A stretch of 64,000 bases of DNA from Streptomyces sp. NBC_01288 (GCF_035982055.1 NZ_CP108427.1:744001-808000); one strand, 5' to 3'. Positions 49,648 to 58,267 are shown, numbered from the stretch's first letter. Notes: generated from the letters alone by a model not told the origin. Translations and numbers: made by a program.

Positions 49648-49746
49648 CGCCCCTGAAGACGGGGACCGGCGAAGCCAGATCCCCGTCTTCAGGGGCGCGG
49701 GACGGGCGCCCCACGGAGACCGGCGAAGCCAGGTCTCTCAGGGGCG
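49648..49746 (+). terminator. Two adjacent hairpins with the same loop
   Basis: First: 18-bp perfect stem, 49648-49665 with 49680-49697. Second: CGCCCC(AC)GGAGACC with GGTCTC(TCA)GGGGCG, about 49708-49746. Both loops contain GGCGAAGCCAG. This lies just after the remnant's stop codon and should terminate it; the second hairpin runs into GGGGAACTGCGCGACC, a sequence type I recognise as repeated between streptomycete genes. Confidence 0.75.
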
Positions 49747-49786
49747 CGGGGAACTGCGCGACCAGCCCCCACCGGACCCGCACCCA

Positions 49787-50395
49787 CTAGCCGCCCCAAA
49801 GCCCCCGCCGCCGATAACTCCCCTCCCAGAACACCCGGTTGAGCACCCGCACCGGCGCGGGAAAAGCCCCCAGGAACCGCTCACGGTCCACCGCCGACAC
49901 CCCGTCCACGAGCCACGGCACGAACACCGCAGCCCCACGCAGCCCCTGCGTCTCCCGCATCCGCCCGGTAAAGGCCCCCCAGTCCGCCCCGGTCAGCACC
50001 TCCCCCATCAACGGCAACGCCCCGTCCTCCTCATGCTTGAGATGATCGTCGAGCGTGGCCCGCAACGCCCTTACAAGATCGGCAAGTTCGAACGCCCGCT
50101 CAGCCAGCGCAGCGGACACCGCGGCCAACAGCGGGTCGATACGCCCATGTTCGGCCTCCATGTCATCGAGCAGCGCAAGGTCCCGCACCCGCCCCGCGAC
50201 CCGTTCCCGAACCCGCGGCCACAAGTCGCTGTCCTCCGCGGTGTGATGGACGTGCAGTTGGTGCTTGAAGTTCTCCCACCCGGCGCGAACAGGACCGGTA
50301 TGCGCCCGCCCTTCCGCGACCGCCGCGGCAAGCCGCTCCAGGTCGCGCCGGAACGCGTCGTGGGAGGCGTACATGGGCGTGAAGTCGATGGTCAT
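49787..50395 (-). CDS. Hemerythrin-domain protein
   Basis: 202 residues from ATG 50395. Four-helix bundle with iron-type ligands: SHDAFRRDLERL (His), HQLHVHHTAEDSDLWPRV (HxxxE set), DMEAEHGRIDPL and LDDHLKHEEDGALPLM. These proteins bind O2, NO or iron. It overlaps the preceding MFS gene's stop by 4 bp (ATGA), so the two are translated together. Confidence 0.88.
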   Translation of the reverse strand: MTIDFTPMYASHDAFRRDLERLAAAVAEGRAHTGPVRAGWENFKHQLHVHHTAEDSDLWPRVRERVAGRVRDLALLDDMEAEHGRIDPLLAAVSAALAERAFELADLVRALRATLDDHLKHEEDGALPLMGEVLTGADWGAFTGRMRETQGLRGAAVFVPWLVDGVSAVDRERFLGAFPAPVRVLNRVFWEGSYRRRGLWGG

Positions 50396-52005
50396 CGTGC
50401 GGCTTCCTCCAACTCGGGCTCGGACATGGGCAGGGCGTGCGGGTTGGCGGACGCCCCGTGGTGTCGCCGTACGGCGAGACACGCGAGCGCGCCGGCCAGC
50501 AGGACGGCGACGGCGACGTACACGGCGGGCCCCATCGCGTGGACGAAGCCGTGGCCGAACACCTGGCCGCCGAGGACACGCATGCGGTCGGCGACGCCCT
50601 GCGGAACCCCGGCCGGCGCGCCACCCTGCTGCCCGGCACCGACGTCGGACTCCGCCTTCGAGAACGCGGCGACGAACGACTCCCGGTAGGCGGCGGGGAG
50701 TTGACCGGCACGAGCCTGTGCCTGCTCGGTCAGGGAGGAGGCGAGCCGCGCCTGGAGCACGGCTCCGATCACCGCACCGGCAAGCACCGAACCGACCTGC
50801 CGGAGCGCGTTGGTGACACCGGACGCGGCGCCCGCGAGCCGGGGCGGGACGTTACGCATGACCTCCGTGGCCATCGGCGCGAAGGTGCAGCCGACGCCCA
50901 ACCCCGTGAGGAACAACGGGAACGCGATCGTCAACCACCCCGTACCGACGTCCGCGACACCGACGACCCACACCAGCCCACCCGCCCAGGCGAGCAGCCC
51001 GCCCATCAGGATGAACTTGCCGCCGACCTTGTCCGCGAGCGCCCCGGCGGGCCCGGCCATGACGAACGAGCCGAGCGCCACCGGCAACAGCACGAGCCCG
51101 GCCTTCTGCGCGCTGAAGCCGAGCACGGACTGGAGGTAGATCGTCAGCGTCAGGAACATCCCGACCACGCCGAACGACACGGTGACGCCGACGAAGTTGA
51201 CGAGGCTGAAGTCGCGGTCCTTGAACAGCGAGAAGGGGACGAGGGGTTCGCCGTCCTGCTGTCCGCGCTCGTGCAGCAGGAAGCCGGCGAAGAGGACGAC
51301 GGCCGCGCCGAACAGGCTCCAGATCCACGCGTTCCAGTCGTACCGTTGCCCCTCGGTCAGCCCGAACGCCAGGCAGAACAGGGCAGTTGAGGCGAGGGTG
51401 ACGCCCAGGGTGTCGAAGCGGCGCCGTACCGTGCGCCGGGCGCCCGGGATGATCGCCATGGTGAGGACGAGCACCAGCGCGCCGATCGGCAGGTTGACGA
51501 AGAAGATCCAGCGCCAGGACAGATGGGTGATGAGCACCCCGCCGAGGATCGGGCCGAGCGCGCCGGACACGCCCGCCACCGCGCCCCAGATGCCCATCGC
51601 GACACCGCGCCGGTCGGCCGGGAAGACCTCGGCGATGATCGACAGGGTCTGCGGCATGAGCAGTGCCGCGCCCAGCCCCTGGACCACGCGGAACCCGATG
51701 AGTTGGGCGGGGTCCTGCGCGAGGCCGCAGGCGAGGCTGGCCAGGGTGAAGACGGTGACTCCGGCGGCGAACAGGTTCCGTTTGCCGCGCAGGTCGCCGA
51801 GGCGTCCGCCGGTGATCAACAGGACGGCCAGCGCCAGCGTGTAGGCGTTGACGATCCACAGGATCTCGTCCAGCGACGCGTCGAGGTCCTCGCCGAGCTG
51901 GGGGATCGCGATGTTCACGATCGTCAGGTCGAGGAGGGTCATGAAGAACCCGAGCGAGAGCGTGATGAGGATCGCCCAGGGGTTGCCGTGCCACTTCTTG
52001 AACAC
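50392..52005 (-). CDS. DHA2/EmrB-type MFS drug transporter
   Basis: 537 residues, about 14 membrane helices. GTG start at 52005 with AAGGAG eight bases upstream. Motif D1 LLDLTIVNIAIPQLGEDL, motif A GRLGDLRGKRNLF, motif C GVSGALGPILGGVL. Exports drugs or metabolites in exchange for protons. Operon with the hemerythrin gene; divergent from the ECF41 sigma gene. Confidence 0.93.
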   Translation of the reverse strand: MFKKWHGNPWAILITLSLGFFMTLLDLTIVNIAIPQLGEDLDASLDEILWIVNAYTLALAVLLITGGRLGDLRGKRNLFAAGVTVFTLASLACGLAQDPAQLIGFRVVQGLGAALLMPQTLSIIAEVFPADRRGVAMGIWGAVAGVSGALGPILGGVLITHLSWRWIFFVNLPIGALVLVLTMAIIPGARRTVRRRFDTLGVTLASTALFCLAFGLTEGQRYDWNAWIWSLFGAAVVLFAGFLLHERGQQDGEPLVPFSLFKDRDFSLVNFVGVTVSFGVVGMFLTLTIYLQSVLGFSAQKAGLVLLPVALGSFVMAGPAGALADKVGGKFILMGGLLAWAGGLVWVVGVADVGTGWLTIAFPLFLTGLGVGCTFAPMATEVMRNVPPRLAGAASGVTNALRQVGSVLAGAVIGAVLQARLASSLTEQAQARAGQLPAAYRESFVAAFSKAESDVGAGQQGGAPAGVPQGVADRMRVLGGQVFGHGFVHAMGPAVYVAVAVLLAGALACLAVRRHHGASANPHALPMSEPELEEAAR

Positions 52006-52113
52006 GATGTCGACTCCTTACGTCCGACTGCGCGTCCGACGACGGGTCGGACTCGCGTTCAAGAGGGCCGGGCGCTCGACGGTGTGACACCGCGCGAATT
52101 TCCCGAGACGTAC

Positions 52114-52143
52114 GTCACATTCAGGCCGTCGGCTGTCACATTC
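52114..52143. promoter_or_regulatory. Direct repeat GTCACATTC, candidate ECF41 promoter element
   Basis: GTCACATTC occurs at 52114-52122 and 52135-52143, 21 bp apart (about two helical turns). TGTCACA at 52134-52140 matches the -35 sequence described for ECF41 sigma factors, but the usual CGTC -10 is not seen at the proper distance. It lies 53-82 bp upstream of the sigma gene. Confidence 0.5.
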
Positions 52144-52195
52144 CGAGCCCCGCCGCCCCTCGCAGTAGTGAGCACGCCACTGGGGAGGCGCACAC

Positions 52196-53152
52196 ATGTC
52201 CGAGTTCTCCGAGATCGCTGTCACCGATGAGGCGACCACTGAGGCGACCACTGTCTTCATGGACCATCGGGAGCTGCTGTTCGGCCTCGTCTACAACATG
52301 CTGGGCAGCGTCGCCGACACCGACGACGTCCTCCAGGAAAGCTGGCTCTCCTGGACGGCCCGCGCCCGACGCTCCCCGCTCGACACGATCACCAACCCGC
52401 GCGCCTATCTCGTCCGCATCGCCGTCAACCACGCGCTCCAGCGCCGCGCCACGATCACCCGCCGCCGCGAGACGTACGTGGGCCCCTGGCTCCCGGAGCC
52501 GCTGGTCGACCAGCCCGCCGACGGCGACCCCGAGGACCCCGCCCTGCGCGCCGAGTCGGTCTCGATGGCGATGCTGGTCGTCCTGGAATCACTCACGCCC
52601 CTGGAGCGCGCGGTCTTCGTCCTCAACGAGGTGTTCGGGTACGCCCACACCGAGATCGCGGACATCATCGACCGCACCCCGGCCGCCGTACGACAGCTCG
52701 CGCATCGGGCGCGGGCCCATGTGCACGCGCGGCGGCCGCTGTACGAGGCCCATCCCCGGGTGCGGCGGGAGGCGACCGAGCGGTTCGTGCGGGCCGCGAT
52801 CGGCGGGGACATCGCCTCGCTGATGGAGATCCTCGCGCCGGACGTCACGGTGTGGACCGACAGCGGGGGCAATCGGAAGCCGGCGGGACTGCGCCCGGTG
52901 CACGGGCGGGACAAGGCGGTCCGCCTCATCAACTCGTTCGCGGCCCGGCGCCGCGGCCCGCAGGACCTGGAGCTGCGCTACCGGCGCGTCAACGGCGACG
53001 ACGCGGCCGTGCTGTTCGAGGGCGACTCGCCGTACGCGGTGATGGTCATGGACCTCACGCCCGAGGGCGACCAGGTGTCCGGCGTCTACATCGTGACCAA
53101 CCCCGAGAAGCTCACACACGTGCACAAGGACGACGAGGTGGACGACCAGTGA
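52196..53152 (+). CDS. ECF41-type RNA polymerase sigma factor (SigJ-like) with SnoaL-like extension
   Basis: 318 residues. Sigma-2 (about 20-90: HRELLFGLVYNMLGSVADTDDVLQESWLSW) and sigma-4 (about 125-185: VVLESLTPLERAVFVLNEVFGYAHTEIADIIDRTPAAVRQLAHRARAHV) followed by a SnoaL_2 domain (about 195-318). The group's marker motifs are present in variant form: WTDSGGNRKP (DGGGK type) and NPEKL (NPDKL type). In ECF41 proteins this extension controls activity directly, with no separate anti-sigma factor. ATG at 52196. It overlaps the next gene by 4 bp (GTGA), so cytochrome b is its immediate partner. Confidence 0.93.
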   Translation: MSEFSEIAVTDEATTEATTVFMDHRELLFGLVYNMLGSVADTDDVLQESWLSWTARARRSPLDTITNPRAYLVRIAVNHALQRRATITRRRETYVGPWLPEPLVDQPADGDPEDPALRAESVSMAMLVVLESLTPLERAVFVLNEVFGYAHTEIADIIDRTPAAVRQLAHRARAHVHARRPLYEAHPRVRREATERFVRAAIGGDIASLMEILAPDVTVWTDSGGNRKPAGLRPVHGRDKAVRLINSFAARRRGPQDLELRYRRVNGDDAAVLFEGDSPYAVMVMDLTPEGDQVSGVYIVTNPEKLTHVHKDDEVDDQ

Positions 53153-54615
53153 CCGGCACCCCCGACCCCTCACGGGGCGAACGCGTCGCCGACTGGTTCG
53201 ACGGCCGCCTCGGCATCCACACCCTCGGCAAGCGGTATCTGCGGAAGGTGTTCCCGGACCACTGGTCGTTCCTGCTCGGCGAGATCTGCCTCTACAGCTT
53301 CGTGGTGCTGATCCTCACGGGCGTCTACCTCACCCTGTTCTTCCACCCGTCGATGAACGAGGTGACGTACCACGGGAGTTACGTGCCTCTGAACGGGATC
53401 CGCATGTCCGACGCCTACGCCTCGACGCTGCACCTCAGCTTCGACGTGCGGGGCGGGCTGCTGGTCCGGCAGTTGCACCACTGGGCGGCGCTGGTGTTCA
53501 TCGCCGCGATGCTCACGCACATGATGCGGCACTTCTTCACGGGCTCGTTCCGCAAGCCGCGCGAGCTCAACTGGCTGTTCGGCTGGACCTTGTTGTTCCT
53601 CGGTCTGTTCGAGGGCCTCTTCGGCTACTCGCTCCCGGACGACCTGCTGTCGGGCACGGGCATGCGCTTCGTGGACGGCGCGCTGCTCTCGGTCCCGATC
53701 GTCGGGACGTACCTCTCGATGTTCCTGTTCGGCGGCGAGTACCCCGGCCACGACATCGTGTCCCGCTTCTACTCACTCCACGTGCTGCTGATCCCCGGCA
53801 TCATGGCGGCACTTGTGGTCGTCCACCTCCTCCTGGTCGTTTACCACAAGCACACCCAGTTCGCGGGCCCCGGCCGCACCGAACGCAACGTGGTGGGCAC
53901 CCCGTTCATGCCGGTCTACCTCGCGAAGGCGGGCGGCTTCTTCTTCCTGGTCTTCGGCGCCCTCACCCTCCTCGCGGCGGTGGCGTCGATCAACCCGGTC
54001 TGGTCGTACGGCCCTTACCGCGCCGACCAGGTCTCGACGGGTGCCCAGCCGGACTGGTACCTGGGCTTCGCGGAGGGCCTGGTGCGGGTCATGCCGGGCT
54101 GGGAAGTCACGCTGTGGGGCCACACGTTGGTGCTGGGCGTGCTCATCCCCATCGTCGTCTTCCCCCTCCTCCTCGTCTTCATCGGCGTGTACCCGTTCCT
54201 GGAGTCCTGGCGGACCGGCGACAAACGCGAACACCACCTCCTGGACCGCCCCCGCAACCGCCCCACCCGCACGGGCATCGGCGTGGCCTGGATCAGCCTC
54301 TACCTGATCCTCCTCGCCGGCGGCGGCAACGACATCGTGGCGACCCGCCTCCACCTGTCGATCAACACGGTGACGTGGGCGGTACGGGTGGCGGTGTTCG
54401 TCGTCCCGGCGGTCGCATTCGTCGTGACCCGCCGCATCTGCCTCGGTCTCCAACTCCGGGACACGGAACTGGTGTTGCACGGCCGCGAGACAGGCGTGAT
54501 CAAGCGCCTGCCGCACGGCGAGTACGTGGAACTGCACCGGCCGCTCGACCAGGCCGAACTCCACACACTCACCGCGCACAAGCGACCGAGGGAACTCGTG
54601 GAGCGCGAGCCCTAG
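53149..54615 (+). CDS. Orphan cytochrome b (QcrB-like), translationally coupled to ECF41
   Basis: 488 residues, about eight or nine membrane helices. Heme-ligand pairs: RQLHHWAALVFIAAMLTHMMRHFF and FYSLHVLLIPGIMAALVVVHLLLVVYHKH. GFAEGLVRVMPGWEV and PDWYLGF fit the cytochrome b family's later loops. It resembles the menaquinol-cytochrome c reductase subunit but no Rieske protein or cytochrome c gene is here. GTG start overlaps the sigma gene (GTGA). The stop TAG lies within CCTAGG, the target of the IS elements; the C-terminus (RPRELVEREP) seems undisturbed. Possibly a stress-induced respiratory or redox membrane protein. Confidence 0.92.
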   Translation: MTGTPDPSRGERVADWFDGRLGIHTLGKRYLRKVFPDHWSFLLGEICLYSFVVLILTGVYLTLFFHPSMNEVTYHGSYVPLNGIRMSDAYASTLHLSFDVRGGLLVRQLHHWAALVFIAAMLTHMMRHFFTGSFRKPRELNWLFGWTLLFLGLFEGLFGYSLPDDLLSGTGMRFVDGALLSVPIVGTYLSMFLFGGEYPGHDIVSRFYSLHVLLIPGIMAALVVVHLLLVVYHKHTQFAGPGRTERNVVGTPFMPVYLAKAGGFFFLVFGALTLLAAVASINPVWSYGPYRADQVSTGAQPDWYLGFAEGLVRVMPGWEVTLWGHTLVLGVLIPIVVFPLLLVFIGVYPFLESWRTGDKREHHLLDRPRNRPTRTGIGVAWISLYLILLAGGGNDIVATRLHLSINTVTWAVRVAVFVVPAVAFVVTRRICLGLQLRDTELVLHGRETGVIKRLPHGEYVELHRPLDQAELHTLTAHKRPRELVEREP

Positions 54616-55565
54616 GTGTATTGCCCTGTGAGGTTGGGGACGCGGCTGGCGGGTGGTTGGCCTTTCAGCGCGGTGTGTCCGCGGTGGTGATTGTAGGTGT
54701 GCAGCCAGCCGGGGAACGCGTCGCGTCGTTCGGTCTCCGTGCGGTAGGGGCGGGCGTAGGCCCACTCGTCGAGCAGGGTGCGGTTGAAGCGTTCGACCTT
54801 GCCGTTGGTCTGCGGCCGGTAGGGGCGGGTTCGCTTGTGGGTGATCCCGGCCGCGGCGAGGGCATCGCGCCAGTCGCGTGAGCGGTAGCAGGAGCCGTTG
54901 TCGGTCAGTACCCGCTGGACGGTGATCCCGGCCTGGGCGAAGAACGTCCGGGCCCGGCTCCAGAAGGCGGTTGCGGTTTCCTTCTTCTCGTCGGTGAGGA
55001 TCTCGCTGTAGGCGAGGCGGGAGTGATCGTCGACGGCGTTGTGCAGGTAGCTGTAGCCCACGCCGGAGCGGGTCTTGCGGCCGGCCCGGCGACCCAGGGC
55101 CTTGTGGCCGCCGCCGTCGGGGATGTTGCCGAGCTTCTTGATGTCCACGTGCACCAGCTCGCCCGGTGTGGACCGTTCGTAGCGGCGGATCACTCGTCCG
55201 GTGGCGCGGTCGAGATGAGCGAGACGGGCCAGCCTGTAGCGGGCCAGGACCCTGTGCACCGTGGACGGGCTCAATCGCAGCAGGTAGGCGATGCGGGCCG
55301 GTCCCCAGCGGCGCAGGACACGGACTTTGATGATCCGCCGCTCGGTGCGGGTCGGGGTCCGGCTCGGGCTGTGATGCGGTCTGGACGAGCGGTCGCTCAT
55401 GCCGACCGCGCCGAGCTTTCGGTAACGGTCCGCCCATCGCTGGGCCGTGGTCGGTGAGACCTGGAAGCGTTCGGCCGCCCTGCGCAGGGTCCAGCCGTCC
55501 TCGACCACGCAGCGGGCCAGACGCAGACGGCCGGTCTCGGTCAGGGGTGCATTACGGTGGGGCAC
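54612..55565 (-). CDS. IS481-family transposase
   Basis: 317 residues from GTG 55565. N-terminal HTH (GWTLRRAAERFQVSPTTAQRWADRYRKLG) and the DDE integrase core: VHVDIKKLG (first Asp), VLTDNGSCYRS (second Asp), RPQTNGKVERFNRTLLDEWAY (Glu). Complete, so probably active. The stop TAG uses the target-site CTAG: the same four bases serve as stop for this gene and for the convergent cytochrome b gene. Confidence 0.95.
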   Translation of the reverse strand: MPHRNAPLTETGRLRLARCVVEDGWTLRRAAERFQVSPTTAQRWADRYRKLGAVGMSDRSSRPHHSPSRTPTRTERRIIKVRVLRRWGPARIAYLLRLSPSTVHRVLARYRLARLAHLDRATGRVIRRYERSTPGELVHVDIKKLGNIPDGGGHKALGRRAGRKTRSGVGYSYLHNAVDDHSRLAYSEILTDEKKETATAFWSRARTFFAQAGITVQRVLTDNGSCYRSRDWRDALAAAGITHKRTRPYRPQTNGKVERFNRTLLDEWAYARPYRTETERRDAFPGWLHTYNHHRGHTALKGQPPASRVPNLTGQYT

Positions 55566-55683
55566 GAGGGCCTTTCTGTCGGTGTAGACGTCGCAATCCA
55601 CACCGAACCGGAAGGCCCTCACCTGTTCAAGATCCCTCAGCCGAGACCTGGCTCACCCGTCCACAACCTCCCGAGACAGAACA
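54617..55683 (-). mobile_element. IS481-family insertion sequence, 1,067 bp
   Basis: Terminal inverted repeats of about 28 bp, imperfect (left TGTATTGCCCTGTGAGGTTG; right end reads TGTTCTGTCTCGGGAGGTTG inward). Flanked by CCTAGG at 54611-54616 and 55684-55689, a 6-bp target duplication. One intact transposase. The left flank is the cytochrome b stop codon. Confidence 0.92.
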
Positions 55684-55691
55684 CCTAGGCC

Positions 55692-57150
55692 CAATGCCGT
55701 TGCTTTACTGGGCTGTTGGTCTCGGTGGGCGGATGGTGACGGCGTCGTCGTGTGTTCTGGTGGGCTGGGGCCAGGCACGGTGCTCGGCCCGTTTGAGCAG
55801 GTAGTTGGACATCTTGCGCTTGACGACACGGGGCTGGCTGCGGAGCCGGCGCGGTGGCAGCAGCGTGGTCAGCAGGTCGTCGCGGAGCCGGACCAGCGCC
55901 GTGATCAGGTGCTCAGGGGGAAAAGATGCCGGGCGCGACGGTGACGCTGCGGCGGGCCGCACGCAGGGTGTCGGTGAACGAAAGCCGGTCCGGGTCGATG
56001 CCGTGGACGGCAGCGGTTCTGGATATCAGGGACCTCAGGGCGTGGTGGACCAGCAGGTGGGCCCAGATCTGCTGGCGCACGCCGTCGGGGGTCTTGCTGG
56101 CCAGGACGACGTGGGGGCCGCGCTGATGGGTCTTGATCTCGTCGAAGACCGACTCGATCTCCCACCGCTGGGCATACAGGGCCGCGAGTTCGGCCGCGGG
56201 GAAGCGTTCCGGATCGAGGAGGTCGGTGACCAGGCGGTAGTGCGTGTTCTGGGTGCTCGCTCCGCCGTCGGACAGCTGATAGGCGAGCACCCTCACGCGC
56301 ACCGGATCGCGTTTCTTGCCGTCGGTGCCTGCGTGCAGGCGACTGAGCCAGGAGCCGTCGGGAAGGAGTTCCTGCACGGGCAGGACCCGGTTGGCCGACA
56401 CCCGCCACAGCAGGTGGGCGCCGGTGGCGGTGAACGCTCTCCACAACGGCACCCCCAGGAACTCCCGGTCGGCCAGGACCAGCATGTCCGGCCCGGTGGA
56501 GCGGACCAGGCAGGCGGCGAGGGTGAGTTCACCGACCCGGCAGCCGGCCAGTTCCGCATCCAGCACGGCATGGGTGCCGCACTCGACCAGAGCGGCCATC
56601 CGCACCTGCGGGAACGCTGACCTGTCCGGGCCGCGGGTGTTGCCGGGACGGCCGAACTCCTGGTCGTTCGCGGCAGTGTCGGCGGCATCCCAGCAGGTGC
56701 CGTCCACCGCCGTCAGCCGCAGCCCGCGCCAGAACGCGCCCGGTGTCTCCTCATCCGCCAATGGACGGACGGTGGCCGCGAACAGCACCCGCAGGGGCTC
56801 GGAGCCCAGTCGGCCACGGGCCCTGAACAGGGAGGACTTCGCCGGGATCCGCCAGTTGCCCCACAGCCCGCACGCACGCAGTCCGTCGGTCAGATGCCGC
56901 AGCACCTCCAGATACGGAGCGGGCGAGAACAGGGCCAGACCGAGAACGAAGTACACCACCACCCGAGCGGGAAGCAGCCGTCTGCGCTGCTCGGTCCGGC
57001 CGCACGCAGCGACCACCCGATCCACCAGACCCGGCGGATACACCCAGGTCAACAATCCAAGACCGGATAACTCCGGGACACTCTCCGCCACCGGCACCAC
57101 CCCCGACGCCCTGCCAGCAGGCTACGCCGCCAACTAAAGCAACGGCATTG
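55692..57150 (-). mobile_element. IS4-family insertion sequence, 1,459 bp
   Basis: Perfect 16-bp terminal inverted repeats (CAATGCCGTTGCTTTA at 55692-55707 and inverted at 57135-57150) and a perfect 10-bp target duplication CACCTAGGCC (55682-55691 and 57151-57160). The duplication contains two bases of the IS481 end and three bases of the IS5 start, so this copy came last. Confidence 0.93.
55913..57100 (-). CDS. IS4-family transposase
   Basis: 395 residues. RNase H-like DDE core: LTAVDGTCWDAADT (first Asp), DMLVLADREFLG (second Asp), and the family marker YAQRWEIESVFDEIKTHQRG (Y-(2)R-(3)E-(6)K). Nothing is broken in the frame. GTG start. Positioned between intact inverted repeats, probably functional. 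Confidence 0.95.
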   Translation of the reverse strand: MVPVAESVPELSGLGLLTWVYPPGLVDRVVAACGRTEQRRRLLPARVVVYFVLGLALFSPAPYLEVLRHLTDGLRACGLWGNWRIPAKSSLFRARGRLGSEPLRVLFAATVRPLADEETPGAFWRGLRLTAVDGTCWDAADTAANDQEFGRPGNTRGPDRSAFPQVRMAALVECGTHAVLDAELAGCRVGELTLAACLVRSTGPDMLVLADREFLGVPLWRAFTATGAHLLWRVSANRVLPVQELLPDGSWLSRLHAGTDGKKRDPVRVRVLAYQLSDGGASTQNTHYRLVTDLLDPERFPAAELAALYAQRWEIESVFDEIKTHQRGPHVVLASKTPDGVRQQIWAHLLVHHALRSLISRTAAVHGIDPDRLSFTDTLRAARRSVTVAPGIFSP

Positions 57151-57157
57151 CACCTAG

Positions 57158-58047
57158 GCCGTGTCTTCAAAAGATCTTGAGTGGTGGATCATGGTGGGGT
57201 GATACGTCGCCATGAACTGTCCGATGCCGAGTGGGAGTTCGTCGGGCCGCTGCTGCCGGTGTCGCTGCGGGGCCGGAAGCGGCTGGACGACCGCAGGGTG
57301 CTGAACGGGATCGTGTGGAAGTTCCGTACCGGGACGGCCTGGCGGGACGTGCCCGAGCGGTACGGCCCGTGGGCCACCCTGCACACCCGCTTTCGCCGGT
57401 GGGCGCTGGACGGCACCTTCGAGCGCATGCTCCGGGCCGCCCAGGCGCACGCCGACGCGGCCGGGGACATTGACTGGCTGGTGTCGGTCGACTCCACCGT
57501 CGTCCGCGCCCACCAGCACGCCGCCGGGGCCCGAAAAAGGGGGCCCGCAGTCCCGGCCTCGGACGCTCCCGAGGCGGCCTGACCAGCAAAATCCACCTGG
57601 CCTGCGACAGCGTGGGCCGCCCGCTCGCCTTCACCCTCACGGGCGGCAACACCAACGACTGCACCCAGTTCACCGCCATGATGGAAACCATCCGGGTGCC
57701 CCGCATCGGCCCGGGACGGCCCCGCACACGGCCCGCCCATGTGCTGGGCGACAAGGGCTACAGCTCCCGGGCCATCCGCACGTGGCTCAGGCGGCGGGGC
57801 ATCGGTCACACCATTCCCGAGCGGTCCGACCAGGTCCGCAACCGGCTCCGGCGCGGCAGCCGAGGCGGGCGCCCGCCGGTCTTCGACAAGCAGCTCTACA
57901 AGCGACGCAACGTCGTGGAACGGTGCTTCAACCGCTTGAAGCAGTGGCGCGGCATCGCTACCCGCTACGACAAGACCGCCGAGTCCTACCAGGCAGCCGT
58001 CACCCTCGCATCGCTCCTGATGTGGGCGTGACATTTGAAGACAACTC
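57158..58047 (+). mobile_element. IS5-family (IS427-like) insertion sequence, 890 bp
   Basis: Ends GCCGTGTCTTCAAA (left) and GAGTTGTCTTCAAA (right, inverted), sharing TGTCTTCAAA. Flanked by CTAG at 57154-57157 and 58048-58051, the 4-bp target duplication expected for this group. Transposase in two frames. Confidence 0.92.
57199..58031 (+). CDS. IS5-family transposase, two frames joined by a -1 shift
   Basis: The first frame (57199 to 57582) gives VIRRHELSDAEWEFVGPLLPV and DWLVSVDSTVVRAHQHAAG (first Asp); the second frame (open from about 57534, ending 58031) gives GGLTSKIHLACDSVGRPLAFTLTGGNTNDC, VLGDKGYSS (second Asp) and RRNVVERCFNRLKQWRGIATRYDK (Glu). The change is -1 at the tract of five A and five G at 57534-57543. 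Such two-part transposases use programmed slippage, so this is more likely a working arrangement than a mutation, though a single-base indel in a homopolymer cannot be excluded. Confidence 0.88.
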
Positions 58048-58057
58048 CTAGGGGCAG

Positions 58058-58267
58058 TTGCCAGGGCTGGGACTACGACTGGAGCAAGTGGAGCGCGACC
58101 CGGCACGTAATCCGTTGAGCCAGGAGGAGTTCGCCCAGGCCAACAGGGCGCCCGCCCAAGCGCAGGTGCGGTTGGTCAACGCCATACGACGCTCACTGGG
58201 CAAAGACCAAGAGGCGCTGTCCTTCTGGATAGGCGGATCTCTCGCCGGCAGTTCCGACGACACCTGA
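58058..58267 (+). CDS. Small hypothetical frame after the IS cluster
   Basis: 69 residues from a TTG, beginning two codons after the last CTAG, in the same frame as the ancestral cytochrome b stop. RLEQVERDPARNPLSQEEFAQANRAPAQAQVRLVNAIRRSLG is charged and helical. No family recognised and no ribosome site. It could be a remnant of a neighbour of the cytochrome b gene. Weak call. Confidence 0.3.
   Translation: MPGLGLRLEQVERDPARNPLSQEEFAQANRAPAQAQVRLVNAIRRSLGKDQEALSFWIGGSLAGSSDDT

Noticed and set aside
53149..54615. Cytochrome b gene taken as truncated by the insertion sequences
   Set aside because: The stop codon is part of the duplicated target and the reconstructed empty site gives the same stop, so the protein is unchanged.
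57470..58051. 193-codon third frame inside the IS5 element
   Set aside because: Pro/Arg-rich shadow; the catalytic residues lie in the other two frames.
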